From contig CANLNK010000002.1 in the NCBI GenBank assembly GCA_947492575.1, positions 62,001 through 126,000 on the forward strand: a stretch of DNA of 64,000 nt, given 5' to 3'. The first letter of the stretch is position 1, and each line of letters starts with the position of its first letter. The position numbers and the translations under genes were made by a program. Below the pieces are notes generated by a model that was not told the DNA's origin, searched no databases, and worked only from the letters and a program-made list of their open reading frames with translations. Positions 1-9,654 of the stretch are shown one piece after another. Source of the stretch: an uncultured Thalassotalea sp. GTDB taxonomy: Bacteria; Pseudomonadota; Gammaproteobacteria; Enterobacterales; Alteromonadaceae.

Positions 1-1872
1 CGCATCAGGGTCAATGTTAGCTGGGTCTGTTGTGTGCAGCTTCATATCGATAATCGCCGACGCTAAGTACTCGGTCGTTTTAAAGCCTTCGTTAAAGGTT
101 GCAGCTTGCTTGATTTTAGCAACTAGCTCTTTTGGCATTGGCTCGCCAGTTTTGTAGTGAACCAAATACTTATTGATCACTTCGTCAGTCGTTAACCAAC
201 GTTCTAATAGTTGAGACTGGAACTCAGTATAGTCACGAACACCGCCATTTAACGTTGGGTATTCCACATTAGACGCTAAGAAATGCAATGCATGGCCAAA
301 CTCGTGGAAGAATGTCTCAGCATCATCAAACGATACTAATGTTGGTTCGCCATCTTTACCTTTAATAAAGTTAGAGTTGTTTGACGAAAGAACGTTTGTT
401 TTACCATCAAACGTCGTGTGGCTGCGATATGTTGTTGCCCAAGCGCCACTGCGCTTACCTTTACGTGCGTATGGATCTAAATAGAATAAACCAATGTGTT
501 CGCCAGATGTTTTATCTTTAACGTCCCAAACACGAACATCTTCATGAAATACAGGTATTGAACCATCAGTAATCTCAGTGAAGTCATAGTTGAATAGGCG
601 ACCTGATACATAGAACATTGCTTCTTGTAGCTTTTCTACTTGTAGGTACTGTTTTACTTCATTTGAATCCAATGCATATTTCTTCATACGCACTTTTTCA
701 GCGTAGTAACGGTAATCCCAAGGTTTGAATTCTTTGATGCCATCTGCCTTCGCGATTTCCATCATGTCAGCAACTTCTTGGTCAACTCGCGCAATTGCTG
801 CTGGCCAAACTTTTTCCATCAGTGCGATCGCATTCTCAGGTTTTTTCGCCATGCGATCTTCTAATCGCCAAGACGCATAGTTGTCATAGCCCAATAAGCC
901 GACGCGCTCATGACGAAGTGTTAAAATTTCTTTGATTAATGCGTTGTTATCAAACTCATCACCATTGTCACCACGGTTGTAGTATGTTTCCCATACTTTT
1001 TTGCGTAGCTCGCGTTCTGTTGAATAAGTTAAGAACGGGTCCATTGATGAACGCGTATTGGTTACTGCAAATTTTCCTTCTTTACCGCGTTCTTTAGCAG
1101 CAGATGCCGCAGCATTTTTGATTGAGTCAGTTAGGCCACCAAGTTGTGACTCATCTAAATACAACACGTAGTTTTCTTCGTCAGCTAGTACATTATTAGC
1201 AAACTTAGTATGAAGTTCAGCAAGACGCTGGTTAATTTCTGCATAGCGCGCTTTTGCATCACCTTCCAACGTAGCACCATTACGCGCAAAACCATTGTAC
1301 ACAAGCCAAACTAAGCGCTGTTGGTCCTTGCGTAACGTCTTCATTTCCTCGCCGTTGTATACTGCTGCTACACGCGCGAATAATTTTTCGTTTTGATTAA
1401 TCTTGGAGAAAAACACTGATAGTTTTGGTGCCATCTCACCTTGAATTTCTCTGAACTCTGGTGACGAATTGTTCGACGACCAAATTCCCCAGTAAGTAAA
1501 AATTCGGTCTAAAACGCTGCCGCTTCGCTCCATAGCAACGATAGTATTATCGAAAGTTGCTGCTTCCGGGTTATTAGCAATTGTTTCAATTTCAGCAAGG
1601 TTTAGTTCCATCCCTTTCTCTAAGGCTGCCTTAAGGCCGGAAACTTCTACTTTATCAAACGCTGGAACACCCTCGAATGGACCTGTCCACTCAGATAGTA
1701 ACAACGCCGCTGCGGCGTTTTCGTCAGTTTTTCCTGCTGCTTTTGTCGCCTGTTGTGTAGCTTCTACTGGCTTTACTTCAGCTTCTGTCGAAGCCGCAGT
1801 TTCTGTTGACTGGTTACAGCCCCACAGTGTGCCAGATACAATCATGGCACTTAAAAGTTTGTTGTATTTCAT
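1..1872 (-). CDS. dcp: M3 family metallopeptidase lipoprotein (Dcp-like), C-terminus beyond the window
   Basis: This is a zinc oligopeptidase of the thimet/peptidyl-dipeptidase (M3) family, probably cleaving dipeptides from peptide C-termini in the periplasm. The ATG at 1872 opens a lipoprotein signal with lipobox LWGC (Cys19), so the protein should be membrane-anchored. An Ala/Thr/Glu-rich linker follows, then the long helical M3 body. The zinc motif HEFGH lies at residues 523-527, encoded by bases 292-306. The gene runs off the left edge after 624 codons; family members of about 700 residues suggest roughly 80-100 residues are missing. A purine-rich AGAGAG stands upstream of the start. It is divergent from the Ig-like lipoprotein gene. 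The family is certain; Dcp versus oligopeptidase A is inferred from the exported form. Confidence 0.9.
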   Translation of the reverse strand, partial: MKYNKLLSAMIVSGTLWGCNQSTETAASTEAEVKPVEATQQATKAAGKTDENAAAALLLSEWTGPFEGVPAFDKVEVSGLKAALEKGMELNLAEIETIANNPEAATFDNTIVAMERSGSVLDRIFTYWGIWSSNNSSPEFREIQGEMAPKLSVFFSKINQNEKLFARVAAVYNGEEMKTLRKDQQRLVWLVYNGFARNGATLEGDAKARYAEINQRLAELHTKFANNVLADEENYVLYLDESQLGGLTDSIKNAAASAAKERGKEGKFAVTNTRSSMDPFLTYSTERELRKKVWETYYNRGDNGDEFDNNALIKEILTLRHERVGLLGYDNYASWRLEDRMAKKPENAIALMEKVWPAAIARVDQEVADMMEIAKADGIKEFKPWDYRYYAEKVRMKKYALDSNEVKQYLQVEKLQEAMFYVSGRLFNYDFTEITDGSIPVFHEDVRVWDVKDKTSGEHIGLFYLDPYARKGKRSGAWATTYRSHTTFDGKTNVLSSNNSNFIKGKDGEPTLVSFDDAETFFHEFGHALHFLASNVEYPTLNGGVRDYTEFQSQLLERWLTTDEVINKYLVHYKTGEPMPKELVAKIKQAATFNEGFKTTEYLASAIIDMKLHTTDPANIDPDA

Positions 1873-2250
1873 TATCGATTTATCTCTCTTACACACTCTA
1901 AATTTTACTATTTGATTAGCAGATTTACGTTTGTACAGCTCTTATTGAGGGCTCTGCTTTATCATTTTATCATTGTTATTTTTTCTGCTATCGGTCAATA
2001 CTATACGAGCATTGTGCCGATAAAACTATTCAGCTTGCCTTAAAAGTTAGGGACCTCAACGCAGCAGTACCTAATTTCACCGGTTTAAAACACGCCTACT
2101 CTAGACTTAATAGCGTCATATCACTAGTCCAGTTCAATTCTCCAGCACAACGAAATTGCGTGCTTTGCCTTGGATAACCATAGACATTTACTAATGAGAA
2201 CTTTATTCTTGCTAACGTTAATAAAAACAATACCTTCAATAGGCATTTCC
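1873..2250. other. Divergent intergenic region, 378 bp
   Basis: This gap separates the divergent M3 peptidase and Ig-like lipoprotein genes and must hold both promoters. It is A+T-rich with several TATCATT-like runs. No convincing operator, RNA gene or extra coding frame was seen. An open frame continues upstream of 2251 in the lipoprotein frame (to 2170), but it lacks a lipoprotein signal at its start. Confidence 0.5.
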
Positions 2251-4647
2251 ATGAATAAATTGTTTGCAACAATTCTTGTCGCAAGTATTGCATTGCTTTC
2301 GGGCTGTAATGGTAGTTCAGGTGAAAATACAACCGACTCTGGCCCTAATCCAACCCCAACGAGTATTGTACTTGCTATCCAAAATGCTAGTGGCGAAGCC
2401 CAGCAGAGCTTTGAAGCTGATGAGGACGTCACTGTTGTAGCGACTCTCTACGATGAGAACAATGCCATCATTGCAGGCAGAACGATCACCTTTGATAGTA
2501 CGCTAGGGGCATTGTCTGCAAGTACAAAGCTCACCAATAGTGCGGGACAAGCAATTGTCAGTGTGACTAATGATAATCTAGCCGCAGGTGCTGGTACGGT
2601 AACCGCTTCGCTAGATTCCCTATCAGATGCCCAAGATTTCGAATTTATCACCGAACCTGCAGAGCAGTCATTCAACATCTCTGCAGAATTACTATTAGGT
2701 GGCTTAGCAACAAGCCAGTTTAAAGCTGACGAACAAGTACAAATTAGGGCAACACTTACCAACGCAGACAGCCAACCAATAGAAGGTGAAATCGTAACCT
2801 TCACTGCTGATGTCGGTGAACTTGTAACGACTACTGCCCTTTCTAAGTCAGATGGCACAGCAAGCGTAACACTTTCAGGAAATGATCAATTGGGAGCTGG
2901 TGTCATTACTGTATCAATTGATGATAACGAGGTATCACCTGCTCGGGTTAATTATGAGGTAATTGCTGCCGACGCTGTGATTGTCGATGAAGGTGTTCGT
3001 ATTGGTTACGTAGACGACAACGACAACTTTGTTGAAGGTGAAATTGCGCTAGGTACCGATAGCATTAGCGCTGGTGGCACCGTAGGCCTTAGCGTTGCAT
3101 TAGTTGATGGCAATGGCGATTTGGTAACAACCCCAACAGCTGTGAGCTTTACCTCTAACTGTGCGCAAAGTGGTGACGCTAATCTTGACGATAGTGTGTT
3201 TTCCATTAAAGGCTCCGCCAATGCGACTTTTGAAGACATAAGCTGTGCTGGCTCAAGCGGTATTGACGACGTTATCATAGCGTCTATTACCGTTAATGGT
3301 ATCACCAGTACTGCATCAGCGGTTATTTCAATCGCGGGAGAGTCGCTAGGATCGATTGAATTTATCTCTGCCGAACCAACCTCGATTGTGCTCAAAGGAA
3401 CAGGCGGTCAAGGTAAGCAAGAAACGTCAACCTTAACCTTTGTGGTAAAAAGTGCACTAGACAACCCACTTGCACAACAGCAAGTCGATTTTGTACTAGA
3501 CACAAGCGTAGGTGGAATTTCACTAAACCCAATGTCAGGTTTGACGAACAGCCAAGGTGTAATCACCACGAAAGTGACAGCTGGCACTGTGCCGACTGCG
3601 GTGCGTGTTACGGCTAAGTCTGCGATGACTGTTGATAGCGAAACAATTGAAGTACAAACCCAATCCGACTTGTTATCGGTTAATACTGGCTTACCAGAGC
3701 AACGCTCACTGACCATTTCCACCAGCATTCAAAACCCTGAAGCTAATAGTATTAATGGTGTTGAGGCGACAATTACCGCCCAACTTGCTGATAACTTCAA
3801 TAACCCAGTACCTGATGGTACCACGGTGAACTTTACAACCGAAGGTGGCATGATCCAGCCAAGCTGTACGACAACTAATGGTGCCTGTTCAGTCACTTGG
3901 ACCAGTGCGGAGCCAAGAGTGCCTGATCATCGTATTACAGTATTAGCTACCGCACTAGGTCACGAAACATTCTTTGACACTAATGGTAACAACACCTTTG
4001 ACGATGCCGATGGCGATGCGATTGTAAGCGATGCAGTATCTTCAGGTTTTGGTCGTTCAACGGTGCAGGCGTCTGGTTTTGTTGATATGTCAGAAGCGTA
4101 TCGCGATGACAATGAAAACCAACAATATGACAATGGTGAGACCTTCTTAGACTTCAACAATGACAACGCATTTAGCACACAAGATGGACTATTTAACGGC
4201 CCTCAGTGTCAAGGTGACAGCTGCGCAAGCGAAGGGAACCAAGCTATACACGTGAGAAAATCATTAGTCATGGACATGGCAAGCTCTAGCGCTTTATTTA
4301 GTTTAACTAATTCTCAAAATGGCGATGTTTATGAAAACAATGACACAGGCGTAAGTGCAACGATTCCTGATATAGCCGACGGCAGCTCAATTAATTTCAA
4401 TCTGTATATCGCTGATACAGCAAATCAGGCGATGCCTAGAGGTACCCAAGTGTCAATTTCCAGTACTGTAGGTGATTTACAAGGGATTACTAGCTTTACG
4501 GTGCCAGACACATTAAGCCCTAGCACCATTAGCTTTGTAATTATTAACCCGCTAGAAGGCGACCCAGAGACTGGCGTATTAGAGATAACCATTACCTCGC
4601 CTTCAGGTATCATTACCTCTGCAATAAAGAGTATTGACCTGTTATAG
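2251..4647 (+). CDS. Ig-like (Big_1/invasin-type) domain surface lipoprotein
   Basis: This is a predicted 798-residue exported lipoprotein of tandem bacterial Ig-like domains, the architecture of intimin/invasin-type adhesins and related surface proteins. The ATG at 2251 is preferred over upstream ATGs (2170, 2194) because it begins a clean signal with lipobox LLSGC, followed by a Gly/Ser/Asn/Pro linker. Two clear Big_1-like repeats lie near residues 38-120 and 145-235, each with an F-x-A-D-E-x-V pattern and a G-x-G-x-V-T/I ending. Further beta-rich repeats follow. Near residues 575-595 and 615-645 are Asp/Asn-rich stretches such as DTNGNNTFDDADGD that resemble calcium-binding loops. Ligand and exact role are unknown. 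The gene is monocistronic and ends at a strong bidirectional terminator. Confidence 0.8.
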   Translation: MNKLFATILVASIALLSGCNGSSGENTTDSGPNPTPTSIVLAIQNASGEAQQSFEADEDVTVVATLYDENNAIIAGRTITFDSTLGALSASTKLTNSAGQAIVSVTNDNLAAGAGTVTASLDSLSDAQDFEFITEPAEQSFNISAELLLGGLATSQFKADEQVQIRATLTNADSQPIEGEIVTFTADVGELVTTTALSKSDGTASVTLSGNDQLGAGVITVSIDDNEVSPARVNYEVIAADAVIVDEGVRIGYVDDNDNFVEGEIALGTDSISAGGTVGLSVALVDGNGDLVTTPTAVSFTSNCAQSGDANLDDSVFSIKGSANATFEDISCAGSSGIDDVIIASITVNGITSTASAVISIAGESLGSIEFISAEPTSIVLKGTGGQGKQETSTLTFVVKSALDNPLAQQQVDFVLDTSVGGISLNPMSGLTNSQGVITTKVTAGTVPTAVRVTAKSAMTVDSETIEVQTQSDLLSVNTGLPEQRSLTISTSIQNPEANSINGVEATITAQLADNFNNPVPDGTTVNFTTEGGMIQPSCTTTNGACSVTWTSAEPRVPDHRITVLATALGHETFFDTNGNNTFDDADGDAIVSDAVSSGFGRSTVQASGFVDMSEAYRDDNENQQYDNGETFLDFNNDNAFSTQDGLFNGPQCQGDSCASEGNQAIHVRKSLVMDMASSSALFSLTNSQNGDVYENNDTGVSATIPDIADGSSINFNLYIADTANQAMPRGTQVSISSTVGDLQGITSFTVPDTLSPSTISFVIINPLEGDPETGVLEITITSPSGIITSAIKSIDLL

Positions 4648-4703
4648 AGTCGAATACGGATTAGAACGTAACTTCTAACCAAAAGACTTATTAAAAAGCC
4701 AAC

Positions 4704-4753
4704 AAAAAGCCGCGTTGTTTTAACAGATATCAGTTAAAACAACGCGGCTTTTT
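4704..4753. terminator. Bidirectional intrinsic terminator
   Basis: A perfect 21-bp inverted repeat (4704-4724 and 4733-4753) with an 8-nt loop is flanked by an A-run on the left and a T-run on the right. It lies between two convergent genes and can terminate both. Confidence 0.92.
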
Positions 4754-4792
4754 AATTCCTTCAAGTTCAATTATTTCAACGAACTAAACAAC

Positions 4793-6130
4793 TCAAAAAT
4801 AGCGATCTTTAACTTTGCCATACTGAAAGTACCCCCATTGCCCTACTCTTCTTAGCGGCGCTAGCGGAAACTTAGGCAAGTGGCGATTAAAAATTGGTAA
4901 ATCAGGTAGCTGTTGCTCTGCGACACTATCAGCAAGACGTTTGCCTGCCTGTGCAGAAAACGACAAACCAGCGCCGCAGTACCCCATCGCATAAAAGATG
5001 TTTTGAGAAGGGTTATGGTGAATATGAGGAATATCGTCAAGCGACATACAAATCCAGCCAGCCCAAGCATATTGGTAATTAAGTGTTTTTAGTGAGGGAA
5101 AACTTTGTTTTAGCACTGAAAGTAAACGATCAGCGTAGTAAGGATCTTGTGCTGCTTTCCCAGTAATCGCCCCACGACCTCCAAACAAAATTCGATTATC
5201 AGGTAATTTCCGGTAGTAGTATTTGAGCGCTCTCGTGTCCATCACTACATTATTGGTCTGCCAATTACACTGACGAATTTGCTCATCAGTCAATGGCTCA
5301 GTAACAATAATTTGCGATAACACAGGCAAGAAGCGATTGTTTACAATATGATGGAAGCCCTTTGGCGTATAGCCATTGGTCGCTAACACGACCTTTTGTG
5401 CGCGCACTTCGCCCTTGGGTGTACATAGTACCTGACGCCCTTTGTCTTCACGCCATGAAGTTACCGGAGAGCCTGTGTAAACTGTGGCACCTGCTTCACG
5501 CGCTAGCTTCTGGTAACCCCATGCAAGCTTCAAGGGGTTTAAACCAAAGCCATCCGTATATCGAATCGCTCCAAAGGCATTTTGATCGTCCATGTACTGA
5601 CTTCTAACTTGCTGTTGGTCCAGTATTTCAACCTGATAATTAAACTGCTTTCGTTGAATCTCTGCCAGATTAATCAGCTCTTTTAACTTGTTCGGCTTGT
5701 GCGCAACTTTAATATAACCCGGTGCTTGCTGGTCGCAGTCAATCCCCTTACCAATGAGGTCGTTAACGGTATCGACACCCGCCGCCATTTCGTCGTAAAT
5801 GCCACGCATAACCTCTTCGCCCCAATCACTCGCCATTTGCGTGAATGATTTTCGGCCAGAGCTCTTAAGTACAAAGCCCGCGTTACGGCCACTGCAGCCC
5901 CATGCTGTCTGGTTAGCTTCGAGCACAACCGCTTTGATGCCGTAATTGTTGGCAAGGTGATACGCGCAAGAAAGGCCCGTAAAACCAGCGCCAATAATCA
6001 CAACATCGGTTTCAAGGGTTTGATTCAACTGTCCATCGTTCTCTGGTGCTTCGCCAGAAATGTCAGCCCAGTAGCTGTTAGGGTAACTGTCGTTTACGCC
6101 AGGAATTTTGTCATGTAAAGGATCGTACAT
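4793..6130 (-). CDS. FAD-dependent oxidoreductase, PuuB/DadA-like
   Basis: This is a flavin amine or amino-acid oxidase of the DAO superfamily, closest in appearance to gamma-glutamylputrescine oxidase (PuuB). The dinucleotide-binding motif GAGFTG lies near residues 47-52, followed by a Glu-ended strand and then CSGRNAG near residue 80, which is typical of PuuB-like enzymes. A C-terminal flavin-contact segment has CGAGLSFSAQAGKRLAD. The start is placed at the ATG at 6130; an in-frame TTG two codons upstream (6136) is possible, and neither has a strong ribosome-binding site. No putrescine-utilisation gene (puuA, C or D) is adjacent, so the substrate is open. It is divergent from the GNAT gene. 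Confidence 0.85.
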   Translation of the reverse strand: MYDPLHDKIPGVNDSYPNSYWADISGEAPENDGQLNQTLETDVVIIGAGFTGLSCAYHLANNYGIKAVVLEANQTAWGCSGRNAGFVLKSSGRKSFTQMASDWGEEVMRGIYDEMAAGVDTVNDLIGKGIDCDQQAPGYIKVAHKPNKLKELINLAEIQRKQFNYQVEILDQQQVRSQYMDDQNAFGAIRYTDGFGLNPLKLAWGYQKLAREAGATVYTGSPVTSWREDKGRQVLCTPKGEVRAQKVVLATNGYTPKGFHHIVNNRFLPVLSQIIVTEPLTDEQIRQCNWQTNNVVMDTRALKYYYRKLPDNRILFGGRGAITGKAAQDPYYADRLLSVLKQSFPSLKTLNYQYAWAGWICMSLDDIPHIHHNPSQNIFYAMGYCGAGLSFSAQAGKRLADSVAEQQLPDLPIFNRHLPKFPLAPLRRVGQWGYFQYGKVKDRYF

Positions 6131-6224
6131 CGTCAATAAAGGGTGCGGAGGTGTTAAAACAGTGGCAAACTATGCCATTATTTTTGACGTTAGTTCAAGC
6201 GGATAAGCGCAATTACTGAATGAT

Positions 6225-6791
6225 ATGACAACAATAGTTTATAGAGAAATTACCGAGCACGATTTTGCTCAAGTGATCGCCCTCGCCAACCATGTACATG
6301 GTGACGGTTACATGGACATGGATAATACGCCTGTTTGGGTCAATAAAGGTATTAAAGATGATATTAATGCTGGCTTTGTTGCCCTCGATGGTGAAAAGCT
6401 CGTCGGGTTTAGACTCACCTATGCCGTTGGTAATTGGGAGATAGATAAATGGTGTAGTCCTGAGCTATGGCAGGTTTCACCACAAAGCGTATGCTATTTC
6501 AAATGCAACACGGTAGACGAGAATTACCGTGGCTACGGCATTGGCAGCGAATTACTCAAACGCTCAATCGCTGCGGCACAACAACAAGGCGCAAAAGCAG
6601 GTGTTAGCCATTTATGGAAGCAGAGCCCAGGCAATAGCGCAGTAAAATACTTCACTAAATGTGGCGGCAAGCTAATTAAATCACATCCTGACAAATGGCG
6701 CGAAGACGCGCTGAATGGCTACGACTGCATCTTATGTGGTTTTGACTGCCACTGCGAAGCGGCAGAAATGATGATTTATTTTGAATCCTAG
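6225..6791 (+). CDS. GNAT family N-acetyltransferase
   Basis: This 188-residue protein has one GNAT fold. The acetyl-CoA-binding motif A is seen near residues 101-115 as N-Y-R-G-Y-G-I-G-S-E-L-L, preceded by a strand and followed by an amphipathic helix. The C-terminus carries several Cys/His residues (CILCGFDCHCE), which is unusual for the family and might bind metal; that is speculation. It is a single gene between the divergent oxidoreductase and a terminator. The substrate cannot be told from sequence. Confidence 0.8.
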   Translation: MTTIVYREITEHDFAQVIALANHVHGDGYMDMDNTPVWVNKGIKDDINAGFVALDGEKLVGFRLTYAVGNWEIDKWCSPELWQVSPQSVCYFKCNTVDENYRGYGIGSELLKRSIAAAQQQGAKAGVSHLWKQSPGNSAVKYFTKCGGKLIKSHPDKWREDALNGYDCILCGFDCHCEAAEMMIYFES

Positions 6792-6826
6792 TTTTTCCTT
6801 AAATCTATCTCCGGCGCAACAAAACC

Positions 6827-6853
6827 AAAAGGCAGCTTTAAAGCTGCCTTTTT
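6827..6853 (+). terminator. Intrinsic terminator after the GNAT gene
   Basis: Perfect inverted repeat AAGGCAGCTTT / AAAGCTGCCTT (6829-6839, 6840-6850) with a flanking A-run and a T-run, 35 bp after the GNAT stop codon. Confidence 0.88.
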
Positions 6854-6881
6854 ACTATCGAATTATTACAACAAATCCCTT

Positions 6882-7146
6882 ATACCAATTTAATTAAATA
6901 TTTGACTATTCAGCGAGAATTAAAAAGCTTAGAGGCAAGACGCTGATTGCAGGTAATGGTTATTCCCTTGTCAAAATCAGCAACGCAGCATATAAGCCTT
7001 TTTAAACTCGCCCTTGGGAGCTCGTCAGGAAAGTGATAACTTCACAAACTTCTTTGTAGGAGAAATACTACAACGGCATCACTTTGCTTTGTTCTAACTT
7101 CCCTGACGTAGCTCTGAATAGATTAAATATTTAATGCAATTGGTAT
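6882..7146. mobile_element. MITE-like palindromic element
   Basis: A non-coding element of about 265 bp is bounded by imperfect terminal inverted repeats of about 33 bp. The left end is ATACCAATT..ATTAAATATTT..CTATTCAG; the right end (7113-7146) is its inverse, GAATAG..AAATATTTAAT..AATTGGTAT. A second nested inverted repeat lies in the right half (GAGCTCGTCAGGAAAGT at 7018-7034 against ACTTCCCTGACGTAGCTC at 7097-7114). Inside that are AAAGTGAT/ATCACTTT and TTGTAG/CTACAA, so the right half can fold into a long cruciform or hairpin. No transposase frame is present. The motif TATTACAACAAA occurs on both flanks (6864-6875 and 7144-7155). A non-autonomous transposable element is the simplest reading. 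Confidence 0.7.
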
Positions 7147-7206
7147 TACAACAAAACTCTTAAAAAAGCCTTTTGCCGATCGACGTATTCAAACCACTAT
7201 TCACTT

Positions 7207-8397
7207 TTAACCTCGAGGCTTTTTCGGATCTATGTGCTTTATATTGATAAATAATCCAATCATGGCTGCTATCAATGCAGCACTTGCTGCAAAAATGAAA
7301 GACTGCTCTGCACCAACTCCATCTAGCCATAGTAAACCAGCTAAGTAGGCTCCAATCGCTCCGCCAATGCCGTAAACCCCACTCACATATACCGCCTGAG
7401 CCCTATTTTGCTGTGCAGGTGTAAAATGGCGCTGAATGTATTGCATTGAAGCACTGTGATACAAGCCAAAACTCGCGGCATGTGTTATCTGCGTTATTAC
7501 TAAAAGCCAAGCGACGTCGCCGAAGTAAGCCATTAAATACCAGCGTAAAGCGGTCACTAATAAGCTAAAGACAATCAGCACTTTAATTCGAAAGTTCTTG
7601 AATAAGCGTCCCGCGATAATAAAAATTCCAATCTCAGCAATCACTGCAACTGAGAGTAGAACGCCAACGGCATAGCTTGGATAAGTTAGATCGCGAAGAT
7701 AGAGGGCGAAAAAGGAATAATATGGCCCAAAGCTCAGTTGTAACAGTAAGCCAGCGATAAAGAATAGTAAGAAACTTGGCGCGATAAGGCGTGACACAAT
7801 ACCGCTGTCGTCAGGACTTTTCGTTGCTGCTTGAGAAGCTTTAATATCGTTAAGCCAAAATGTTGATAGCCAAAGCCCCAACAGGATAAAAAAGCCCAAT
7901 GCGATAAAACTTTCACTGCCAAATATCCCGATGACTTCAGCAGATATCATCGTAATGACGATAAAGCCGATACTGCCCCACAGCCGAATACGGGCATAGA
8001 ACTTTGCACTTCGACGTATCGACATTAAGGTGAGTACTTCCAGCTGTGGCTGCATACCCGTCCAAAAAATACTGAAACACGCTAATGTAATGGTGATCGG
8101 CCAGTATCCATCAACAAAGAACAACGCAATAAAGCTTAATAGCGCTAACGTTGCACCTAAACGAATATAAGGGAGCTGTTTACCTGTTTTATCGGCTAGC
8201 ATTGCCCAAAATGTGGGCCCAACAATGCGCGTTGCCATAAACACCGCGAGAATCTCACCCATTTGGAGCGAATTAAATCCTCGCCCTTCAAGAAAAACGG
8301 CTAAAAATGGCACAGCCAATCCGAGCACCGCGTAGTACCAAAAGTGGCTGTTAGATAAACGTATGAAGTTTCGAACGTTATAGAAAATAGCAGGCAT
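7207..8397 (-). CDS. MFS transporter, HcaT (3-phenylpropionate permease)-like
   Basis: This is a 396-residue major-facilitator protein with about 12 predicted membrane segments. It starts with a short cytoplasmic N-terminus and R-L-S-N-S-H-F-W-Y-Y, as in the HcaT/MFS_1-like subgroup. The inter-helix 2-3 region has the motif L-A-D-K-T-G-K. The central loop is rich in Lys, Ala and Ser (near residue 190), as is usual between the two six-helix halves. HcaT is named for phenylpropionate uptake in E. coli, but most members have no proven substrate and no aromatic catabolic genes are nearby. Confidence 0.8.
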   Translation of the reverse strand: MPAIFYNVRNFIRLSNSHFWYYAVLGLAVPFLAVFLEGRGFNSLQMGEILAVFMATRIVGPTFWAMLADKTGKQLPYIRLGATLALLSFIALFFVDGYWPITITLACFSIFWTGMQPQLEVLTLMSIRRSAKFYARIRLWGSIGFIVITMISAEVIGIFGSESFIALGFFILLGLWLSTFWLNDIKASQAATKSPDDSGIVSRLIAPSFLLFFIAGLLLQLSFGPYYSFFALYLRDLTYPSYAVGVLLSVAVIAEIGIFIIAGRLFKNFRIKVLIVFSLLVTALRWYLMAYFGDVAWLLVITQITHAASFGLYHSASMQYIQRHFTPAQQNRAQAVYVSGVYGIGGAIGAYLAGLLWLDGVGAEQSFIFAASAALIAAMIGLFINIKHIDPKKPRG

Positions 8398-8513
8398 AAA
8401 TTTAGAAAAGTTGGAAAACGATGGTCAGTATATCCGGCAACAATGCAAATGCTAAGCGTCTTTAAGAATAAGGTTTACCCTTAGTAGACATAAAGTCGTT
8501 ACCAGAAAAACAA

Positions 8514-8535
8514 ACGGCTCGTAATAACGAGCCGT
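8514..8535 (-). terminator. Intrinsic terminator of the prmB-aroC operon
   Basis: Inverted repeat ACGGCTCGT (8514-8522) / ACGAGCCGT (8527-8535), followed on the minus strand by a T-rich tail. It lies 31 bp after the aroC stop codon. Confidence 0.82.
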
Positions 8536-8565
8536 CAACGCGAGTTTGGTTAGATTTATTTCAGT

Positions 8566-9654
8566 CTACTCAATGATGGGGGTCGAGCATTGCACATCAG
8601 CATTCTGGCCACGATGTCTCAAAAAGTGGTCCATCAAAGTTAACGCCATCATTGCTTCTGCAATAGGCACAGCTCGGATACCAACACATGGATCGTGGCG
8701 TCCCTTAGTAATAATATCCATTGGCTGCCCGTCTTGGTCGACGGTTTGACCACTAACACCAATACTCGATGTTGGCTTTAATGCAATATTAGCAATAATC
8801 GGTTGGCCTGAAGAAATACCACCAAGTACACCGCCAGCATGGTTACTACTAAAGCCTTCTGGCGTTAGCTCGTCACGATGCTCAGAGCCCTTCTGATTAA
8901 CAACGTCAAAACCATCACCAATCTCTACGCCTTTTACCGCGTTAATGCTCATTAAGCTATGTGCAATTTCAGCATCTAATCGATCAAAAATAGGTTCACC
9001 AAGACCAACAGGAACGCCTGTCGCTAAGACAGTGATTTTTGCACCGATTGAATCTTTTTGTCTGATAATACCTCGTAAGGTTTCATCCAACTGCTCAAGT
9101 TTTGACGCGTCCGGGAAGAAAAATGGATTAGTTTCAACGATGTCCCAATCAAATTGCTCAGCTTTAACATCAGCAATTTGCGTTACACAGGCTTTTATTT
9201 CTACGCCCACTTTTTCCTTTAAGAACTTTTTAGCAATTGCGCCAGCGGCAACTCGCATCGCAGTTTCACGAGCAGAAGAACGTCCACCACCGCGGTAATC
9301 TCTAAAACCATACTTTTGTGTATAGGTATAGTCAGCGTGTCCTGGTCGGAAGCTTTGTGCAATGTTGCCGTAATCTTTTGAACGTTGATCGGTGTTTTCG
9401 ATAACTAACCCGATTGGTGTGCCAGTCGTTTTACCTTCGAACACACCCGACATGATCTTTACTTGATCAGCTTCACGGCGTGCAGTTGTGTAACGAGATG
9501 TGCCAGGTTTACGACGGTCGAGATCTGCTTGAAGATCAGCTTCTGTTAATTCAATACCTGGAGGGCAGCCATCGACGATAGCTCCTAATCCTAAACCGTG
9601 ACTTTCACCAAACGTGGTGACTGTAAATAATTTTCCGTATGAATTACCCGACAT
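8566..9654 (-). CDS. aroC: Chorismate synthase
   Basis: This enzyme converts 5-enolpyruvylshikimate-3-phosphate to chorismate, the last step of the shikimate pathway, using reduced FMN in the cytoplasm. Length is 362 residues, as expected. The family signatures are all visible: GESHG near residue 16, [12 protein letters not shown] in the first third, and the C-terminal [15 protein letters not shown]. Its ATG overlaps the prmB stop codon by one base (TAATG), so the two are translationally coupled. The prmB-aroC order is the common gammaproteobacterial one. Confidence 0.97.
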   Translation of the reverse strand: MSGNSYGKLFTVTTFGESHGLGLGAIVDGCPPGIELTEADLQADLDRRKPGTSRYTTARREADQVKIMSGVFEGKTTGTPIGLVIENTDQRSKDYGNIAQSFRPGHADYTYTQKYGFRDYRGGGRSSARETAMRVAAGAIAKKFLKEKVGVEIKACVTQIADVKAEQFDWDIVETNPFFFPDASKLEQLDETLRGIIRQKDSIGAKITVLATGVPVGLGEPIFDRLDAEIAHSLMSINAVKGVEIGDGFDVVNQKGSEHRDELTPEGFSSNHAGGVLGGISSGQPIIANIALKPTSSIGVSGQTVDQDGQPMDIITKGRHDPCVGIRAVPIAEAMMALTLMDHFLRHRGQNADVQCSTPIIE

